Part shown: positions 53,240 to 62,331 of the stretch, in pieces
Layout of the letters: each line of letters begins with the position of its first letter
Position numbering within the stretch: position 1 is the first letter of the stretch
Origin: Peptococcaceae bacterium BRH_c8a
GTDB taxonomy: Bacteria > Bacillota > Desulfotomaculia > Desulfotomaculales > Desulfallaceae
Assembly (NCBI GenBank): GCA_000961575.1
Contig: LADP01000020.1
Location: 26,455 to 90,454 of the forward strand
Length of the DNA: 64,000 nt
Direction of reading: 5' to 3'
Program-made: the position numbers and the translations under genes
The notes under the pieces: model-generated
Databases searched by the model: none
Seen by the model: only the letters and a program-made list of their open reading frames with translations
What the model was told of the DNA's origin: nothing

Positions 53240-53701
53240 ATGCAAAAGGTGAAGGTGATAGTCACCAGTAACCGCAAGGTGATACGGGGCGGGGTGGCCC
53301 TGATTATTAATACCGCCCAAAATTTAGAGGTTGTCGGTAGTGAGGGGGCAGATGTTTTAAAGGAGGCTTATGAATTACAACCGGACCTCCTATTTTACGA
53401 ACTGGTTTCCACACAAGACAGTGAATACGAAGTCCTCTGCAAATTTAAGGAAACCTGCAGCTGGACCAAGTTAATCCTTTTCAGTGCCGGGCCTTTAAAT
53501 AAGGAAAGTTTGAAAAAGTTCCTGGGGCTATGTGACGGTTACTTGCAAGGGCCCATATTACCCGGATATTTGTTGAAAGCCGTGGAGCTGGCCTGTTATT
53601 CGGGTTATTTTTTCTTTTTGGGCTCATCCAAGGACATCAAGCCGGAAACCAAGGAAAAAGTCCACATGGCCCTGCCGGAAAACCTCTCCGGCAAGAACTA
53701 G
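53240..53701 (+). CDS. degenerate stand-alone receiver-like protein (3 of 3)
   Basis: 153 residues, homologous to the receivers of the two preceding proteins (RGGVALIINTAQNLEVVGSE; LLKAVELACYSGYFFFLGS) but ending before any HTH. The phospho-acceptor Asp is replaced by Glu (LLFYELVST), the acidic pair is lost (TSNRK) and the Lys position reads QGPIL. It cannot be a normal phospho-receiver, but could titrate or heterodimerise with its paralogues. TTAGGAGGATTAAC precedes the ATG. Confidence 0.8.
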   Translation: MQKVKVIVTSNRKVIRGGVALIINTAQNLEVVGSEGADVLKEAYELQPDLLFYELVSTQDSEYEVLCKFKETCSWTKLILFSAGPLNKESLKKFLGLCDGYLQGPILPGYLLKAVELACYSGYFFFLGSSKDIKPETKEKVHMALPENLSGKN

Positions 53702-53829
53702 GTATACATAGCAGATTAAAATCAAACTTTCCTCATACCTGGGCAGGATGTTGACAATTTATGCCTATGCTAACATTAATTTCAAAAGAACCGTTTAGGC
53801 GGTAATTACCAAGTATAGGAGGGGACAAT

Positions 53830-54579
53830 GTGACTAAAATTTACACTGTCATTCTGGCAATAGCACTGCTTTTCACGGGGGTCTATGCCGAAGCTGCGGT
53901 CAAGTCGGTCAAATTATTTATTGATAACCAATTGATGATGGTTGAACCCGGCTCTATTTTGTCAAATGGTCAGGTATACGTGCCCATCAGGGTTGTGGCC
54001 GAGCATTTCGGTGCCCAGGTGCAGTGGGATGACAAAAACAACGCTGTACTGATTAACCAACAGCAAGGAGACCTCTACTTGAAGGGCCAGAATGTACCGG
54101 GTGGTAGTTCAGGTATCATGAACAATCTGGTCAAAGCAGCGGAGCTTAAAGATATCCTCGATGAAGACGGGGATGGCGAACTGGCCGACTACCGCAACGG
54201 ACGCAGCGGCGGGGATGATATCGCCAACGACCCGCTGGTGGTGGATATAAGGAACCAAACGGATTACGATACCTCGCATATACCCGGGGCGGTGTGGATA
54301 ACCGGGGTGGAGAGAATAGCCGAACAAGACAGTATTGACCAATTAAATAACCTTCTTAATGAACACGTTAAAAACGGGGGCAAAAAGGAAATTGTTTTAT
54401 ACTGCTATACCGGCAATACCTCCGGTTTAGCTGCCGGAGTTCTTGGTGCCAAAGGCATACCGGTAAAAAGTATGATGTACGGCTTTGATATTGCCTGGCA
54501 GGGGACAAAGTCGGCGGACAAAGCAATACGCGCGGATATGGAAGACAGCGGCGGAAACACCATCGGATGCGGCGGGTGA
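53830..54579 (+). CDS. secreted rhodanese with amine-oxidase-N-like stalk domain
   Basis: 249 residues. Signal peptide about 1-22 (ending VYAEA). A copper-amine-oxidase-N1-like domain follows (about 27-78, VYVPIRVVAEHFGAQVQWDD), then a rhodanese domain (about 130-235) with the active-site Cys in VLYCYTGNTSG and the typical DIRNQTDYDTSHIPGA entry. It should bind or transfer sulfane sulfur outside the membrane. Start GTG at 53830 after AGGAGGGGACAAT. Unusual domain pairing. Ends GGNTIGCGG. Confidence 0.85.
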   Translation: MTKIYTVILAIALLFTGVYAEAAVKSVKLFIDNQLMMVEPGSILSNGQVYVPIRVVAEHFGAQVQWDDKNNAVLINQQQGDLYLKGQNVPGGSSGIMNNLVKAAELKDILDEDGDGELADYRNGRSGGDDIANDPLVVDIRNQTDYDTSHIPGAVWITGVERIAEQDSIDQLNNLLNEHVKNGGKKEIVLYCYTGNTSGLAAGVLGAKGIPVKSMMYGFDIAWQGTKSADKAIRADMEDSGGNTIGCGG

Positions 54580-54592
54580 GGGAGCAAGTAAG

Positions 54593-54614
54593 TTCCTCCG
54601 TTGGAGGGGATTTT
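54593..54614 (+). terminator. weak terminator
   Basis: TCCTCC-GTT-GGAGGGGA followed by TTTT. Confidence 0.45.
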
Positions 54615-54960
54615 GAATTAACCCATTTATTTTAATTATTAGATATGGTTAATATTGCAAACATATTAGGTTTAAATAGCTGGAAAATATTTTATATCTA
54701 CTAAATATACTATCGTTGGTAGTTGCATTAAGGCAAGGGTTTATTAAACCACCCTGCTTTAAACGTAAATAAGGGATTATTACCCTTTAGAAAGGGGTGA
54801 TGCATTACAAAAACCTCTAGTGACTGAAAGGGGGTATGTTGTCAGGCAATAGGTTGAGTAAGGATAAAAACAAATTCCAAATGTCTAACTGCAGAAAATT
54901 TAGAATTTAGTTTTTATTTAACTAGTTCAAAAGCAATACTATTTAAGGGGGTAAAATTAA
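54615..54960 (+). other. intergenic region before the 800-aa secreted protein
   Basis: About 345 AT-rich bases, no gene. Short hairpins such as GGGATTATTACCC are visible, but no known riboswitch. The promoter of the next gene is presumed here. Confidence 0.35.
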
Positions 54961-57363
54961 ATGCACCTACCAAATAAATGGAGCAGACTGTCCATGATTA
55001 TGGCAGTTGTTGTTCTGTGTTGTTTTATGTTTGCAGGGGTTGCGCTAGCAGCACCTCAAGTGGAAGTAGATGCGGACGGTTTGCCATATGGAATAGCTGA
55101 CCAAGAAAATGTGCCCTATATCATTAACATCGATGGCATTGCAGTTGACGCGTCTTGTTTTACCTTAGACGGCAAAAATGAACTCACTGTTACTTTTGAA
55201 GATGGTTTTGACCTTTCCGCAACAAATGGGCTGACTGTCCCGGTTAGTATTTTTATTGATGGACACTGGTACTTCGCCCAGCCGACTCCAATTATTAACG
55301 GAAATACAGCTACATTTACGCTTCCGGCTTTTGAAGAGTTGGGCAATCCTGATGACGTTAACGGTGAATTCGCCACCAAGATGCAAATTGGTGACCGCAA
55401 CCAACCGTTTATTGTCAAAAACCCCTGTGCAGATGAATCTTTCTGCATTGACGTAGCTTTAAGCGGCTGCAACAGTTTTAGTGTTACCAAAGTATTCTCC
55501 ATCTACGATGTACCCGTAGATGTAAACCTAACCTATGACGATGAAGGATACGCATGTGACGATACCTGCACTACCGGTTCTTTAGAAAATTGTAATGGTG
55601 ATATACTTGACAATAGTAAAGTACATCTGGAACTGCGCCCTTTAGGTGGCTCATGGGCAGATGTTTCTGATGAGTTTGAATTAAACGCAGACCGTACCTT
55701 CAACATTTGTTTTGAAAATCCTATTGAAACAGGAGAATACGAAATTAGGGTTGTAGCTCAGCACTACAACAAGAAGGACAATGGAGATTTATTCGTCCCC
55801 GATAATTATACTTTTAAATCGGATGCTTTCTCCCTTACCATAGTTGGTAATGATGCAGCAAAGGTTGCATGGGAATTACCACGTGTTGTATGCCGTGATG
55901 ACGAAAGACTTACGGTTGAATGTGTTGATGATTGCAAAGGTATTGTCAAGTATAACAAGTGCAATGAACTAACTATTAACCTGCTGGATAATTGTAACGA
56001 TAACTTAGCCACCAACTCTGAGAACCGTGTCATTAAGTTAGATGCTTATTTGTCTCCTTGGTTTGGTGCCCCTGTGGTTGCCGGCCACTTTTACGCTACA
56101 CCGGAAGACTGTGCTGCCGACCAAAACCAGATTGGTCAAATCACCATACCCGCAGATGAAAATTTTGTGACGGTATACTTTAAACCAATTGAAAAAGATT
56201 CAAGAAGACCGGGCACGATGATTACCTTAAAGGCAAGTTCCACAGGTTTAGAAGGTGATGAAGTTAAAGCTGCAATTGCTTATACAGATAAAGTTGAACT
56301 GGAAGTAAGGTCTATGGTTTGGAAAACAAACACCGATAAACCAAGGGCAGGCTGGCCACTAGCTGCCGCCGCATGGTTAGACAGTTCACTTTACCCTGAA
56401 ATGGGCGCAGCAGGCGACTATAAAATAACGGTATCTGCAGTTGATGAAAATGATAATGAATTACCTTTCTCAGTTAGTAGAACACTAATCCCTGCTTATG
56501 GAGTTTGTGATCCTAATGATACTGATGACCTTGAGCAAGGGTGCATAAAAGGAAAAACCTTCAATGCTGAATACTGCACAGTTAAAAATCACTTTTACAT
56601 TTACACAACTGAAGCATGGGCAGGCAAAGACGTAAAAATTAGTGTTTCTTTTAAAAATGAAAACGGTGACACAATCTCCTCAGGAACAATGCCCATTGAT
56701 AACTTTGTTACCGGTATTGAGCTGAAGCGTGAACTGGCTGTCGATACCTGGCAGTTGATTTCTACCCCCAGGTACTTGGCTAAAGAATGCGTAGCTGCAA
56801 ATGGTAACCCTGCTAATTATGGTACTTTTGCAGAGCTGTTAGCTAACGTAAGATACTCCAAGATTCTAACATGGGAACAAAATGGTTGGCGCGTTGTAAG
56901 TCCTAGTGAAGTTGTTGTGCCTCTGCAAGCATATTTTGTGAAGACTACCCAGGGCACGGTGCCTAATCAACCTTCTTCCTATGAAGTAGATTATGTTTTC
57001 GCCCGTGTAACTGACCTGGGCGCAATGGTGCCGAAAGTACGCCCGCTAGACGCTGGATGGAATGTTGTCGGTATAGCAGTTGATGACACTAAAAACGGTG
57101 CTACCGACCAAGTTTGGCAATCTGATAACATTTATGTGGCTATGGGCGCTGTTTATAAGGGTGCCAAGTTAGTTTGGAACCCTGGTGAATATGTTGGCAA
57201 CCTGGCAGACTTCATTAGCGCCTCCTGGATTGGTTCAAATGCTAGCGATGATACAGACGACAATTATGATGTATTCAATGGAGATGGATATTGGGTCTAT
57301 CTGACTGATTGGCAGACATTAACAGCAACTGTCGGTCAAGATCTGATTAATGACGGTAACTAA
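54961..57363 (+). CDS. large secreted protein, function unknown (800 aa)
   Basis: Signal peptide about 1-31 (ending ALAAPQ), then a long acidic beta-rich protein with about 20 cysteines, several in close pairs (CDDTCTTGSLENCNG, CVDDCKGIVKYNKC, CNELTINLLDNC), suggesting disulfides. The last 220 residues contain VDTWQLISTPRYL and GWNVVGIAVDD, a tryptophan-rich C-terminal domain type seen in surface proteins. There is no sortase motif, SLH domain or membrane anchor. TAAGGGGGTAAAATTAA precedes the ATG. Likely a surface or S-layer-like component. No enzyme motif. Confidence 0.75.
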   Translation: MHLPNKWSRLSMIMAVVVLCCFMFAGVALAAPQVEVDADGLPYGIADQENVPYIINIDGIAVDASCFTLDGKNELTVTFEDGFDLSATNGLTVPVSIFIDGHWYFAQPTPIINGNTATFTLPAFEELGNPDDVNGEFATKMQIGDRNQPFIVKNPCADESFCIDVALSGCNSFSVTKVFSIYDVPVDVNLTYDDEGYACDDTCTTGSLENCNGDILDNSKVHLELRPLGGSWADVSDEFELNADRTFNICFENPIETGEYEIRVVAQHYNKKDNGDLFVPDNYTFKSDAFSLTIVGNDAAKVAWELPRVVCRDDERLTVECVDDCKGIVKYNKCNELTINLLDNCNDNLATNSENRVIKLDAYLSPWFGAPVVAGHFYATPEDCAADQNQIGQITIPADENFVTVYFKPIEKDSRRPGTMITLKASSTGLEGDEVKAAIAYTDKVELEVRSMVWKTNTDKPRAGWPLAAAAWLDSSLYPEMGAAGDYKITVSAVDENDNELPFSVSRTLIPAYGVCDPNDTDDLEQGCIKGKTFNAEYCTVKNHFYIYTTEAWAGKDVKISVSFKNENGDTISSGTMPIDNFVTGIELKRELAVDTWQLISTPRYLAKECVAANGNPANYGTFAELLANVRYSKILTWEQNGWRVVSPSEVVVPLQAYFVKTTQGTVPNQPSSYEVDYVFARVTDLGAMVPKVRPLDAGWNVVGIAVDDTKNGATDQVWQSDNIYVAMGAVYKGAKLVWNPGEYVGNLADFISASWIGSNASDDTDDNYDVFNGDGYWVYLTDWQTLTATVGQDLINDGN

Positions 57364-57372
57364 ATAATTAAT

Positions 57373-57396
57373 GGGATGGGTCTCCTGACCCATCCC
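57373..57396 (+). terminator. hairpin after the 800-aa gene
   Basis: Perfect stem GGGATGGGTC/GACCCATCCC, loop TCCT. No strong T-run, but well placed as a 3' end. Confidence 0.65.
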
Positions 57397-57548
57397 AACC
57401 TAAAAATTTTGCATATCGACGCCCGATGAAGTTTTATTCTTTAGAAAGACATACCTTTTAACAAAGGACAAGCATGTTGCTATATCTTGTTTAATGTAAC
57501 AATTTTGCATTATTTAATCTAATAATCCGGATCAAGGGGGGAAATATC

Positions 57549-59864
57549 TTGATATCAATACACCCGGCTAAGAAAATGACCTTGATGCTGACAATGCTAT
57601 TAGTTTTGTTAATATGTACTATGGTATCAACGGTTGCTCTGGCCGAAACTGACAGCACTCCACCAGCACTGGAGTGGTCTAATCCCACGAATTGTCAGAC
57701 AGATGTCCCAACGCCGTTGGAGGTTGTAGTTTGCTATTTCAATGAAAATGAGTTTTTGGATGCAAGTAAATGCAACCTGGAAATTATTACATTTAAAGAC
57801 TCATCAGGTCAAGATGTATTACTTGATGAGGAGTACGGTAAAAAAATACAGGATAATAAACTGGTAATTACACCAAAGAGTTTTCTTGTTGAGGATGAAA
57901 TTTACACAATTGACATACCGTATGGTTCGATAAGAGACCATGCTGGTAATACTTCTGATGCAGTAACTATCAAATTCAGCACTGGGGAAACTAACCCATG
58001 TAAAGATAAGCCAACAGTGACTACTGTAAATATCTCCGAAATTACAGGCACTTCCGCTATCCTTAACGGAAGCATTGTTGAAAATGGCGGCGCAGCTATT
58101 GACGAATATGGGTTTAAATGGAGTACCGACCAGGAAAATTGGACGACTGAAACGGTTGGCGCAGACGACCTGTCGGGAGATTTTTCTTATGAATTAACCG
58201 AATTAACAGCAAATATAATTTACTATATTAAGGCTTATGCCAAAAATTCAGAAGGTACCAGCTATGGCGACGTAATGACATTTATTTTTACAGACACGGA
58301 TGCTGATACGGTCATATCTGCTCCTATCGATGTACGAGGGGCAGCAGGGGAGGAAGTTCAGGTACCAATAACTCTGAAAAGTACAGGTAATATAGCGGGT
58401 ATTCAGTTTGACCTGGCTTACGATAGTAGCTTACTGGATTACCAAGAAACAGAAGCTGGTAGCATTACATCAAGCCCTGCCTTTGAAGTGCTTTCCAACG
58501 TCATTGGGGAAAGTAAAACCAGGGTATTCATATACAACCCTTCTAATGACGCCAATATAGAGCAGGGTGAAGGCATTGTAGCTATACTAACCTTCAAAGT
58601 AGCAGGCGATGCACAACCCGCCGAGAGCTGCCCGCTGATTCTCAGTGGTACTGAGGCATCAAATCAAAATGCAAATATCATTGATGGGGTAGTTGCAATA
58701 AACGGCTTATTCACTGTTCCCGACCAAGTTACGCCAACGCCAACACCGCCAGTTGTAAAATCAAATAACGCTTCAAGCATTACAACATCATCCGCCAAGC
58801 TAAATGGTTCCATTACATCCAACGGTGGGGCTCCTGTCACTGCATACGGTTTTAACTGGAGTTCCGATAAGGAAAACTGGACAACTGTTGTAGTTGGCAA
58901 CAGTAACTTCAACGGAGCTTTTAACAAAAGCTTATCAGGTCTAAATGCGAGTACAACCTATTACTATGAGGCTTATGCCACCAATGAGTATGGCACAACC
59001 TCTGGCGATGTTCTAGAATTCAAGACCAGCAGTGCCAGCATCGGTGGTGGTGGCGGTGGCGGTGGCGGTGTGCCTGACACGTCCAGTAGTAAAGACATTG
59101 ATGCTGAAGATGGCGGCAGCCTAAGCTATGAAGGTGCCACTGTGGATATCCCTGCCGGCGCACTCGAGGCAGATGCCAAGTTTACCATCAAGAAGCTTTC
59201 ATCTAGCGACTCTGATGACGTTGTTCCATCAAGCTTGCGTGTGAAGTTATGCGGTTATGTATATGAGATCACAACAGATGGCAGTACAAATTTCAAAAAG
59301 AATATCACCATTTGCTTACCTTACGACGTAGACTGCATTGCTGAAGGGGAGTATGCGATCGTCCATTATTATGACGAAATTACCGAGCAGTGGAGCAAGC
59401 TAAATACAAACACCAAATACGATGGCAATAAGAACATTGCTTGCGTAGAAGTCGATCATCTAACAAAATTTGCGGTTTTCAGTACCAAGGTTAAAGTAAT
59501 TAACCTTACCATTGGTCAGTTGCAGGCGGTTGTTGACGGTAACTCTTATACACTGGATGCGGCTCCGTTTGTTACTGAAGCAAACAGAACCCTTGTACCT
59601 ATACGATTCGTCAGTGAAGCCCTTGGTGCCAAGGTGGAATGGGATGCTGACAATCGCCAGGTAATAATTGAGGATGGGGATGTAACAATCGTGCTCCCCA
59701 TTGAAACTGCCAGCGTAATAGTAAATGGTCAAACCAAAGCATTAGATGCCCCGGCGACAATAAATAACAGTCGTACCTTTGTACCACTGCGTTTCGTAAG
59801 CGAGGCATTGGGTGCACAAGTAGATTATTATAGTACTACTCAGGGTATTACCATTACTCGGTAA
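57549..59864 (+). CDS. secreted multidomain protein: Big/FN3/cohesin/ZU5-like/stalk domains
   Basis: 771 residues. Start TTG at 57549 after AAGGGGGGAAATATC. Signal peptide (about 1-34). Domains in order: Ig-like (about 37-145), FN3-like (about 155-245), cohesin (about 255-390, GEEVQVPITLKS, IAGIQFDLAYDSSLLDY, GIVAILTFKVAG), a second FN3-like (about 405-495), a Gly-rich linker, a ZU5-like domain (about 515-640, VDIPAGALEADAKFTIKK), then two amine-oxidase-N-like stalk repeats (about 650-771, RTLVPIRFVSEALGAKVEWD and RTFVPLRFVSEALGAQVDY). No catalytic domain. The cohesin is expected to bind dockerins such as those in the next two genes. Confidence 0.85.
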   Translation: MISIHPAKKMTLMLTMLLVLLICTMVSTVALAETDSTPPALEWSNPTNCQTDVPTPLEVVVCYFNENEFLDASKCNLEIITFKDSSGQDVLLDEEYGKKIQDNKLVITPKSFLVEDEIYTIDIPYGSIRDHAGNTSDAVTIKFSTGETNPCKDKPTVTTVNISEITGTSAILNGSIVENGGAAIDEYGFKWSTDQENWTTETVGADDLSGDFSYELTELTANIIYYIKAYAKNSEGTSYGDVMTFIFTDTDADTVISAPIDVRGAAGEEVQVPITLKSTGNIAGIQFDLAYDSSLLDYQETEAGSITSSPAFEVLSNVIGESKTRVFIYNPSNDANIEQGEGIVAILTFKVAGDAQPAESCPLILSGTEASNQNANIIDGVVAINGLFTVPDQVTPTPTPPVVKSNNASSITTSSAKLNGSITSNGGAPVTAYGFNWSSDKENWTTVVVGNSNFNGAFNKSLSGLNASTTYYYEAYATNEYGTTSGDVLEFKTSSASIGGGGGGGGGVPDTSSSKDIDAEDGGSLSYEGATVDIPAGALEADAKFTIKKLSSSDSDDVVPSSLRVKLCGYVYEITTDGSTNFKKNITICLPYDVDCIAEGEYAIVHYYDEITEQWSKLNTNTKYDGNKNIACVEVDHLTKFAVFSTKVKVINLTIGQLQAVVDGNSYTLDAAPFVTEANRTLVPIRFVSEALGAKVEWDADNRQVIIEDGDVTIVLPIETASVIVNGQTKALDAPATINNSRTFVPLRFVSEALGAQVDYYSTTQGITITR

Positions 59865-59900
59865 TTAAATATCTGAATAAACATTAGCATCCATAGGTTT

Positions 59901-59930
59901 AACGGCGCTGTCTTCGATGGCGGCGCCGTT
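59901..59930 (+). terminator. hairpin after the cohesin gene
   Basis: AACGGCGC (59901-59908) pairs with GCGCCGTT (59923-59930). Weak T content follows. Confidence 0.5.
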
Positions 59931-60011
59931 ACCTAAGTAATATTTAGTGAGTGATTTAAAGTGATTAAAATACAGTTTTAATTTTTAATAAAATTAGCGA
60001 GGTGGGTGTTT

Positions 60012-61322
60012 ATGAAAAGAAAACATCTTATTTGGATTTTGGTTTTAATGCTGATGTTATTGGTGAATACCGCTGCATTCGCAGCGGATGATACACCTCC
60101 GCTACTACCTGCATTTTATGACGGTGATGTGGTTTACGCAAATGGAACACCGGTTGAGTCAGGGCTTATAAGAGCATACATTGGTGGTATACAAGCAAGC
60201 TTAGATGAGGATCCAAATTCCCAAATAAATAACGGTAGCTATATGGATTTTTTAGTAAACGGTGACTACCCACAATGGGATAGTCCGGTTGCTTTTAAAG
60301 TACTAATTGGCAACACAGAATACGAGGCGATACCTAATGAGCAAGTCCTTTGGAGGTCAGGAAGTATCAAAATTGTTAACTTAACTGTTCAAACCGATTC
60401 GCCAGGGCCAGTGGTTAACCCACCATCTGTTCAAACTAATGCTGCTTCTAATGTAACGGAGAATTCGGCCAAGTTAAACGGAAGTATAATTAACAACGGC
60501 GGTGCGCCAGTCACAGAATATGGTTTTATGTGGGGTACTGATCAATCTACCCTCGCAACAAAACCAGTAGGAAATACCGACGCGACAGGAACATTTGAGA
60601 TTTCTTTGGGCAGCCTTGAGCCTGACACTACTTATTATTACAAGGCATACGCAACAAACAGCGAAGACACAGGTTATGGAGATCCACAGTCATTTAAAAC
60701 CCAAGAAAGTATTAATATAATAAGTGCTTCAATATCCATTCCTTCTGTGAAAGGCCAACCCGAGGATGTTGTGCAGGTGCCTGTAAACTTTACCAGCACG
60801 GGCGGAGTCGCTGGAGTACAGTTTGAAATAGACTTTGACAACCAACTGCTTACTTACCAGGGCGTAGAAGCAGGTGACCTGGTACAAGGTTTTAACGTTA
60901 GTGGCAATCAAATTAATGATTCTGTTACAAGAATTATTGTTAATACAATGGACGGAGGTACAATACCGGGAGGGACTGGTGTAATTACTAACCTTAACTT
61001 CCAGGTGAATGATGCTACGCAGTCCGGGCAGTCATGTGCTCTTGAATTTAGTAGTATTGAAGCTACCGATGCAGATGGTAGCATAGTAACTGATTTTACA
61101 TCAACCAACGGCTCATTTGAAGTAGCCAGCCTTATAAAAGGTGATGCTAACGGTGATGGTAAGGTAACTGTTTCCGATGTGGTTCAGACAGTTAACTTTG
61201 CTTTGGGTAAAAGTACACCTTCACCGGAAGAATTACTTGCAGTAGATATGAACGGCGATGGAAGAATTAGTGTAGCTGACGTAGTTGCAATAGTAAATAT
61301 AGCTTTAGGCAAAACCAACTAG
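60012..61322 (+). CDS. secreted protein with FN3-like, cohesin and dockerin domains
   Basis: 436 residues. GCGAGGTGGGTGTTT precedes the ATG. Signal peptide about 1-26. An N-terminal beta domain (about 30-130, PPLLPAFYDGDVVYANGTP) is shared with the gene at 62332. Then a FN3-like repeat (about 140-230), a cohesin (about 240-375, PEDVVQVPVNFTSTGGVAG, FEIDFDNQLLTYQG) and a type I dockerin (about 378-436) with two Ca-binding repeats, DANGDGKVTVSDVVQTVN and DMNGDGRISVADVVAIVN. Carrying both cohesin and dockerin, it could chain head to tail or bind the neighbouring proteins. No enzyme domain. Confidence 0.87.
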   Translation: MKRKHLIWILVLMLMLLVNTAAFAADDTPPLLPAFYDGDVVYANGTPVESGLIRAYIGGIQASLDEDPNSQINNGSYMDFLVNGDYPQWDSPVAFKVLIGNTEYEAIPNEQVLWRSGSIKIVNLTVQTDSPGPVVNPPSVQTNAASNVTENSAKLNGSIINNGGAPVTEYGFMWGTDQSTLATKPVGNTDATGTFEISLGSLEPDTTYYYKAYATNSEDTGYGDPQSFKTQESINIISASISIPSVKGQPEDVVQVPVNFTSTGGVAGVQFEIDFDNQLLTYQGVEAGDLVQGFNVSGNQINDSVTRIIVNTMDGGTIPGGTGVITNLNFQVNDATQSGQSCALEFSSIEATDADGSIVTDFTSTNGSFEVASLIKGDANGDGKVTVSDVVQTVNFALGKSTPSPEELLAVDMNGDGRISVADVVAIVNIALGKTN

Positions 61323-61349
61323 ACAATGCTACAATACTAAATTACTTAG

Positions 61350-61384
61350 ACTAAGCTTCCCCTTGAGGGGAGCTTAGTTTTTAA
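61350..61384 (+). terminator. Rho-independent terminator
   Basis: ACTAAGCTTCCCC-TTGA-GGGGAGCTTAGT (one unpaired T) followed by TTTTT. Confidence 0.8.
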
Positions 61385-61454
61385 ATGAGCAGCATGTTTT
61401 CAAAGTAATAATTTATTGCTTAGCTATGTTTTAGTTTTTAAGGAGGTTAAGTTA

Positions 61455-62060
61455 ATGGGTTGTTTGAAAAAAGTCTTTTATTTCGTAATTGTTTGTATCT
61501 TTTTAACTGTAGTTATTCCTACATCAGCATACGCTGGTTGAGCAGATTGTTACGCTCAACCGTCGGTTGAGACAAGTACTGCAACAAATGTTACTGAGCA
61601 TTCCGCAATATTGACTGGAAACATCATTAATACAGGCGGTCCATACTGTGACCAGAGAAAATTTGCATACAAAGAGAAAGGAACAGATACATGGGTCGAT
61701 GTTGGTTATGAGCAGGGAATGTTTGGTAAGGGGTTATTTGATTTTGATCTCGCTGAACTCAAACCTAACAGAACATATGAATTTAAAGCCATGGCACATA
61801 ATTCAAAAGGATGGAGTGAGGGGTATGCTTTAACATTTTCGACTTTAGCGGGAGGTATTAGTAACAAAGGTGATGTTAATGGCGATGGCAAGATAACCGT
61901 TGAGGATATAATCAAGACGATAAACATTGCCTTGTATAAAGACAACCCTACGGGAGTTGAGTTAGCATCCGCCGATGTTAACGGTGACGGCCAGGTGACT
62001 GTCAGGGACGTAGTGCAAATAGTTAATATCGTACTTGAAAGTGAGCGCGGGGCACTTTGA
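61455..62060 (+). pseudogene. secreted FN3-like/dockerin protein interrupted by in-frame TGA
   Basis: A perfect start (AAGGAGGTTAAGTTA before ATG) leads into a signal peptide, MGCLKKVFYFVIVCIFLTVV through TSAYAG, then TGA at 61539-61541. The same frame continues uninterrupted for 172 codons: ADCYAQPSVETSTATNVT, a FN3-like domain, and a complete dockerin (DVNGDGKITVEDIIKTIN, DVNGDGQVTVRDVVQIVN). Both parts clearly belong to one gene. The TGA lies in the 5' arm of a perfect 8-bp hairpin (61536-61543 with 61554-61561). It is either a fresh nonsense mutation, read-through, or, less likely, selenocysteine. Confidence 0.8.
61536..61561 (+). other. hairpin containing the in-frame TGA
   Basis: GGTTGAGC pairs perfectly with GCTCAACC around a 10-base loop AGATTGTTAC; the stop codon is bases 4-6 of the left arm. 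The helix is shorter, and the loop nearer the UGA, than in typical bacterial SECIS elements. Confidence 0.6.
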
Positions 62061-62331
62061 GGAAAGTGTTAGGCTGGTATTATGCAACTATTCCACTACT
62101 CATACTTTTGTCATACTAACGCCGGATGGCACCCTATATTTAATATGCTAACATGAATATGTAATTAAGCTATATGTTGTTAGATAAAAAAGCAAACACA
62201 AACTTTAAATTTTAAGGAACCTGGGGGTGATTCAATAGGTAGCATTCAGAATATGTTAAATTGTGAATAAGTGGCCAGGGTGGTTATAACTTAACCATGC
62301 GCAAAAAAATTAAAACATGAGGTGATATTTG

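Noticed and set aside
54615..54960. Second c-di-GMP riboswitch before the 800-aa gene
   Set aside because: No GCAAAGCC-type core found; only short AT-rich hairpins.
57549..61322. Cellulosome gene cluster
   Set aside because: Cohesins and dockerins are present, but no glycoside hydrolase or cellulose-binding module was found.
61539..61541. UGA as a confirmed selenocysteine codon
   Set aside because: The hairpin is too short and its loop too close to the UGA for a typical SECIS, and a Sec right after a signal peptide has no evident role. Kept only as an open option.
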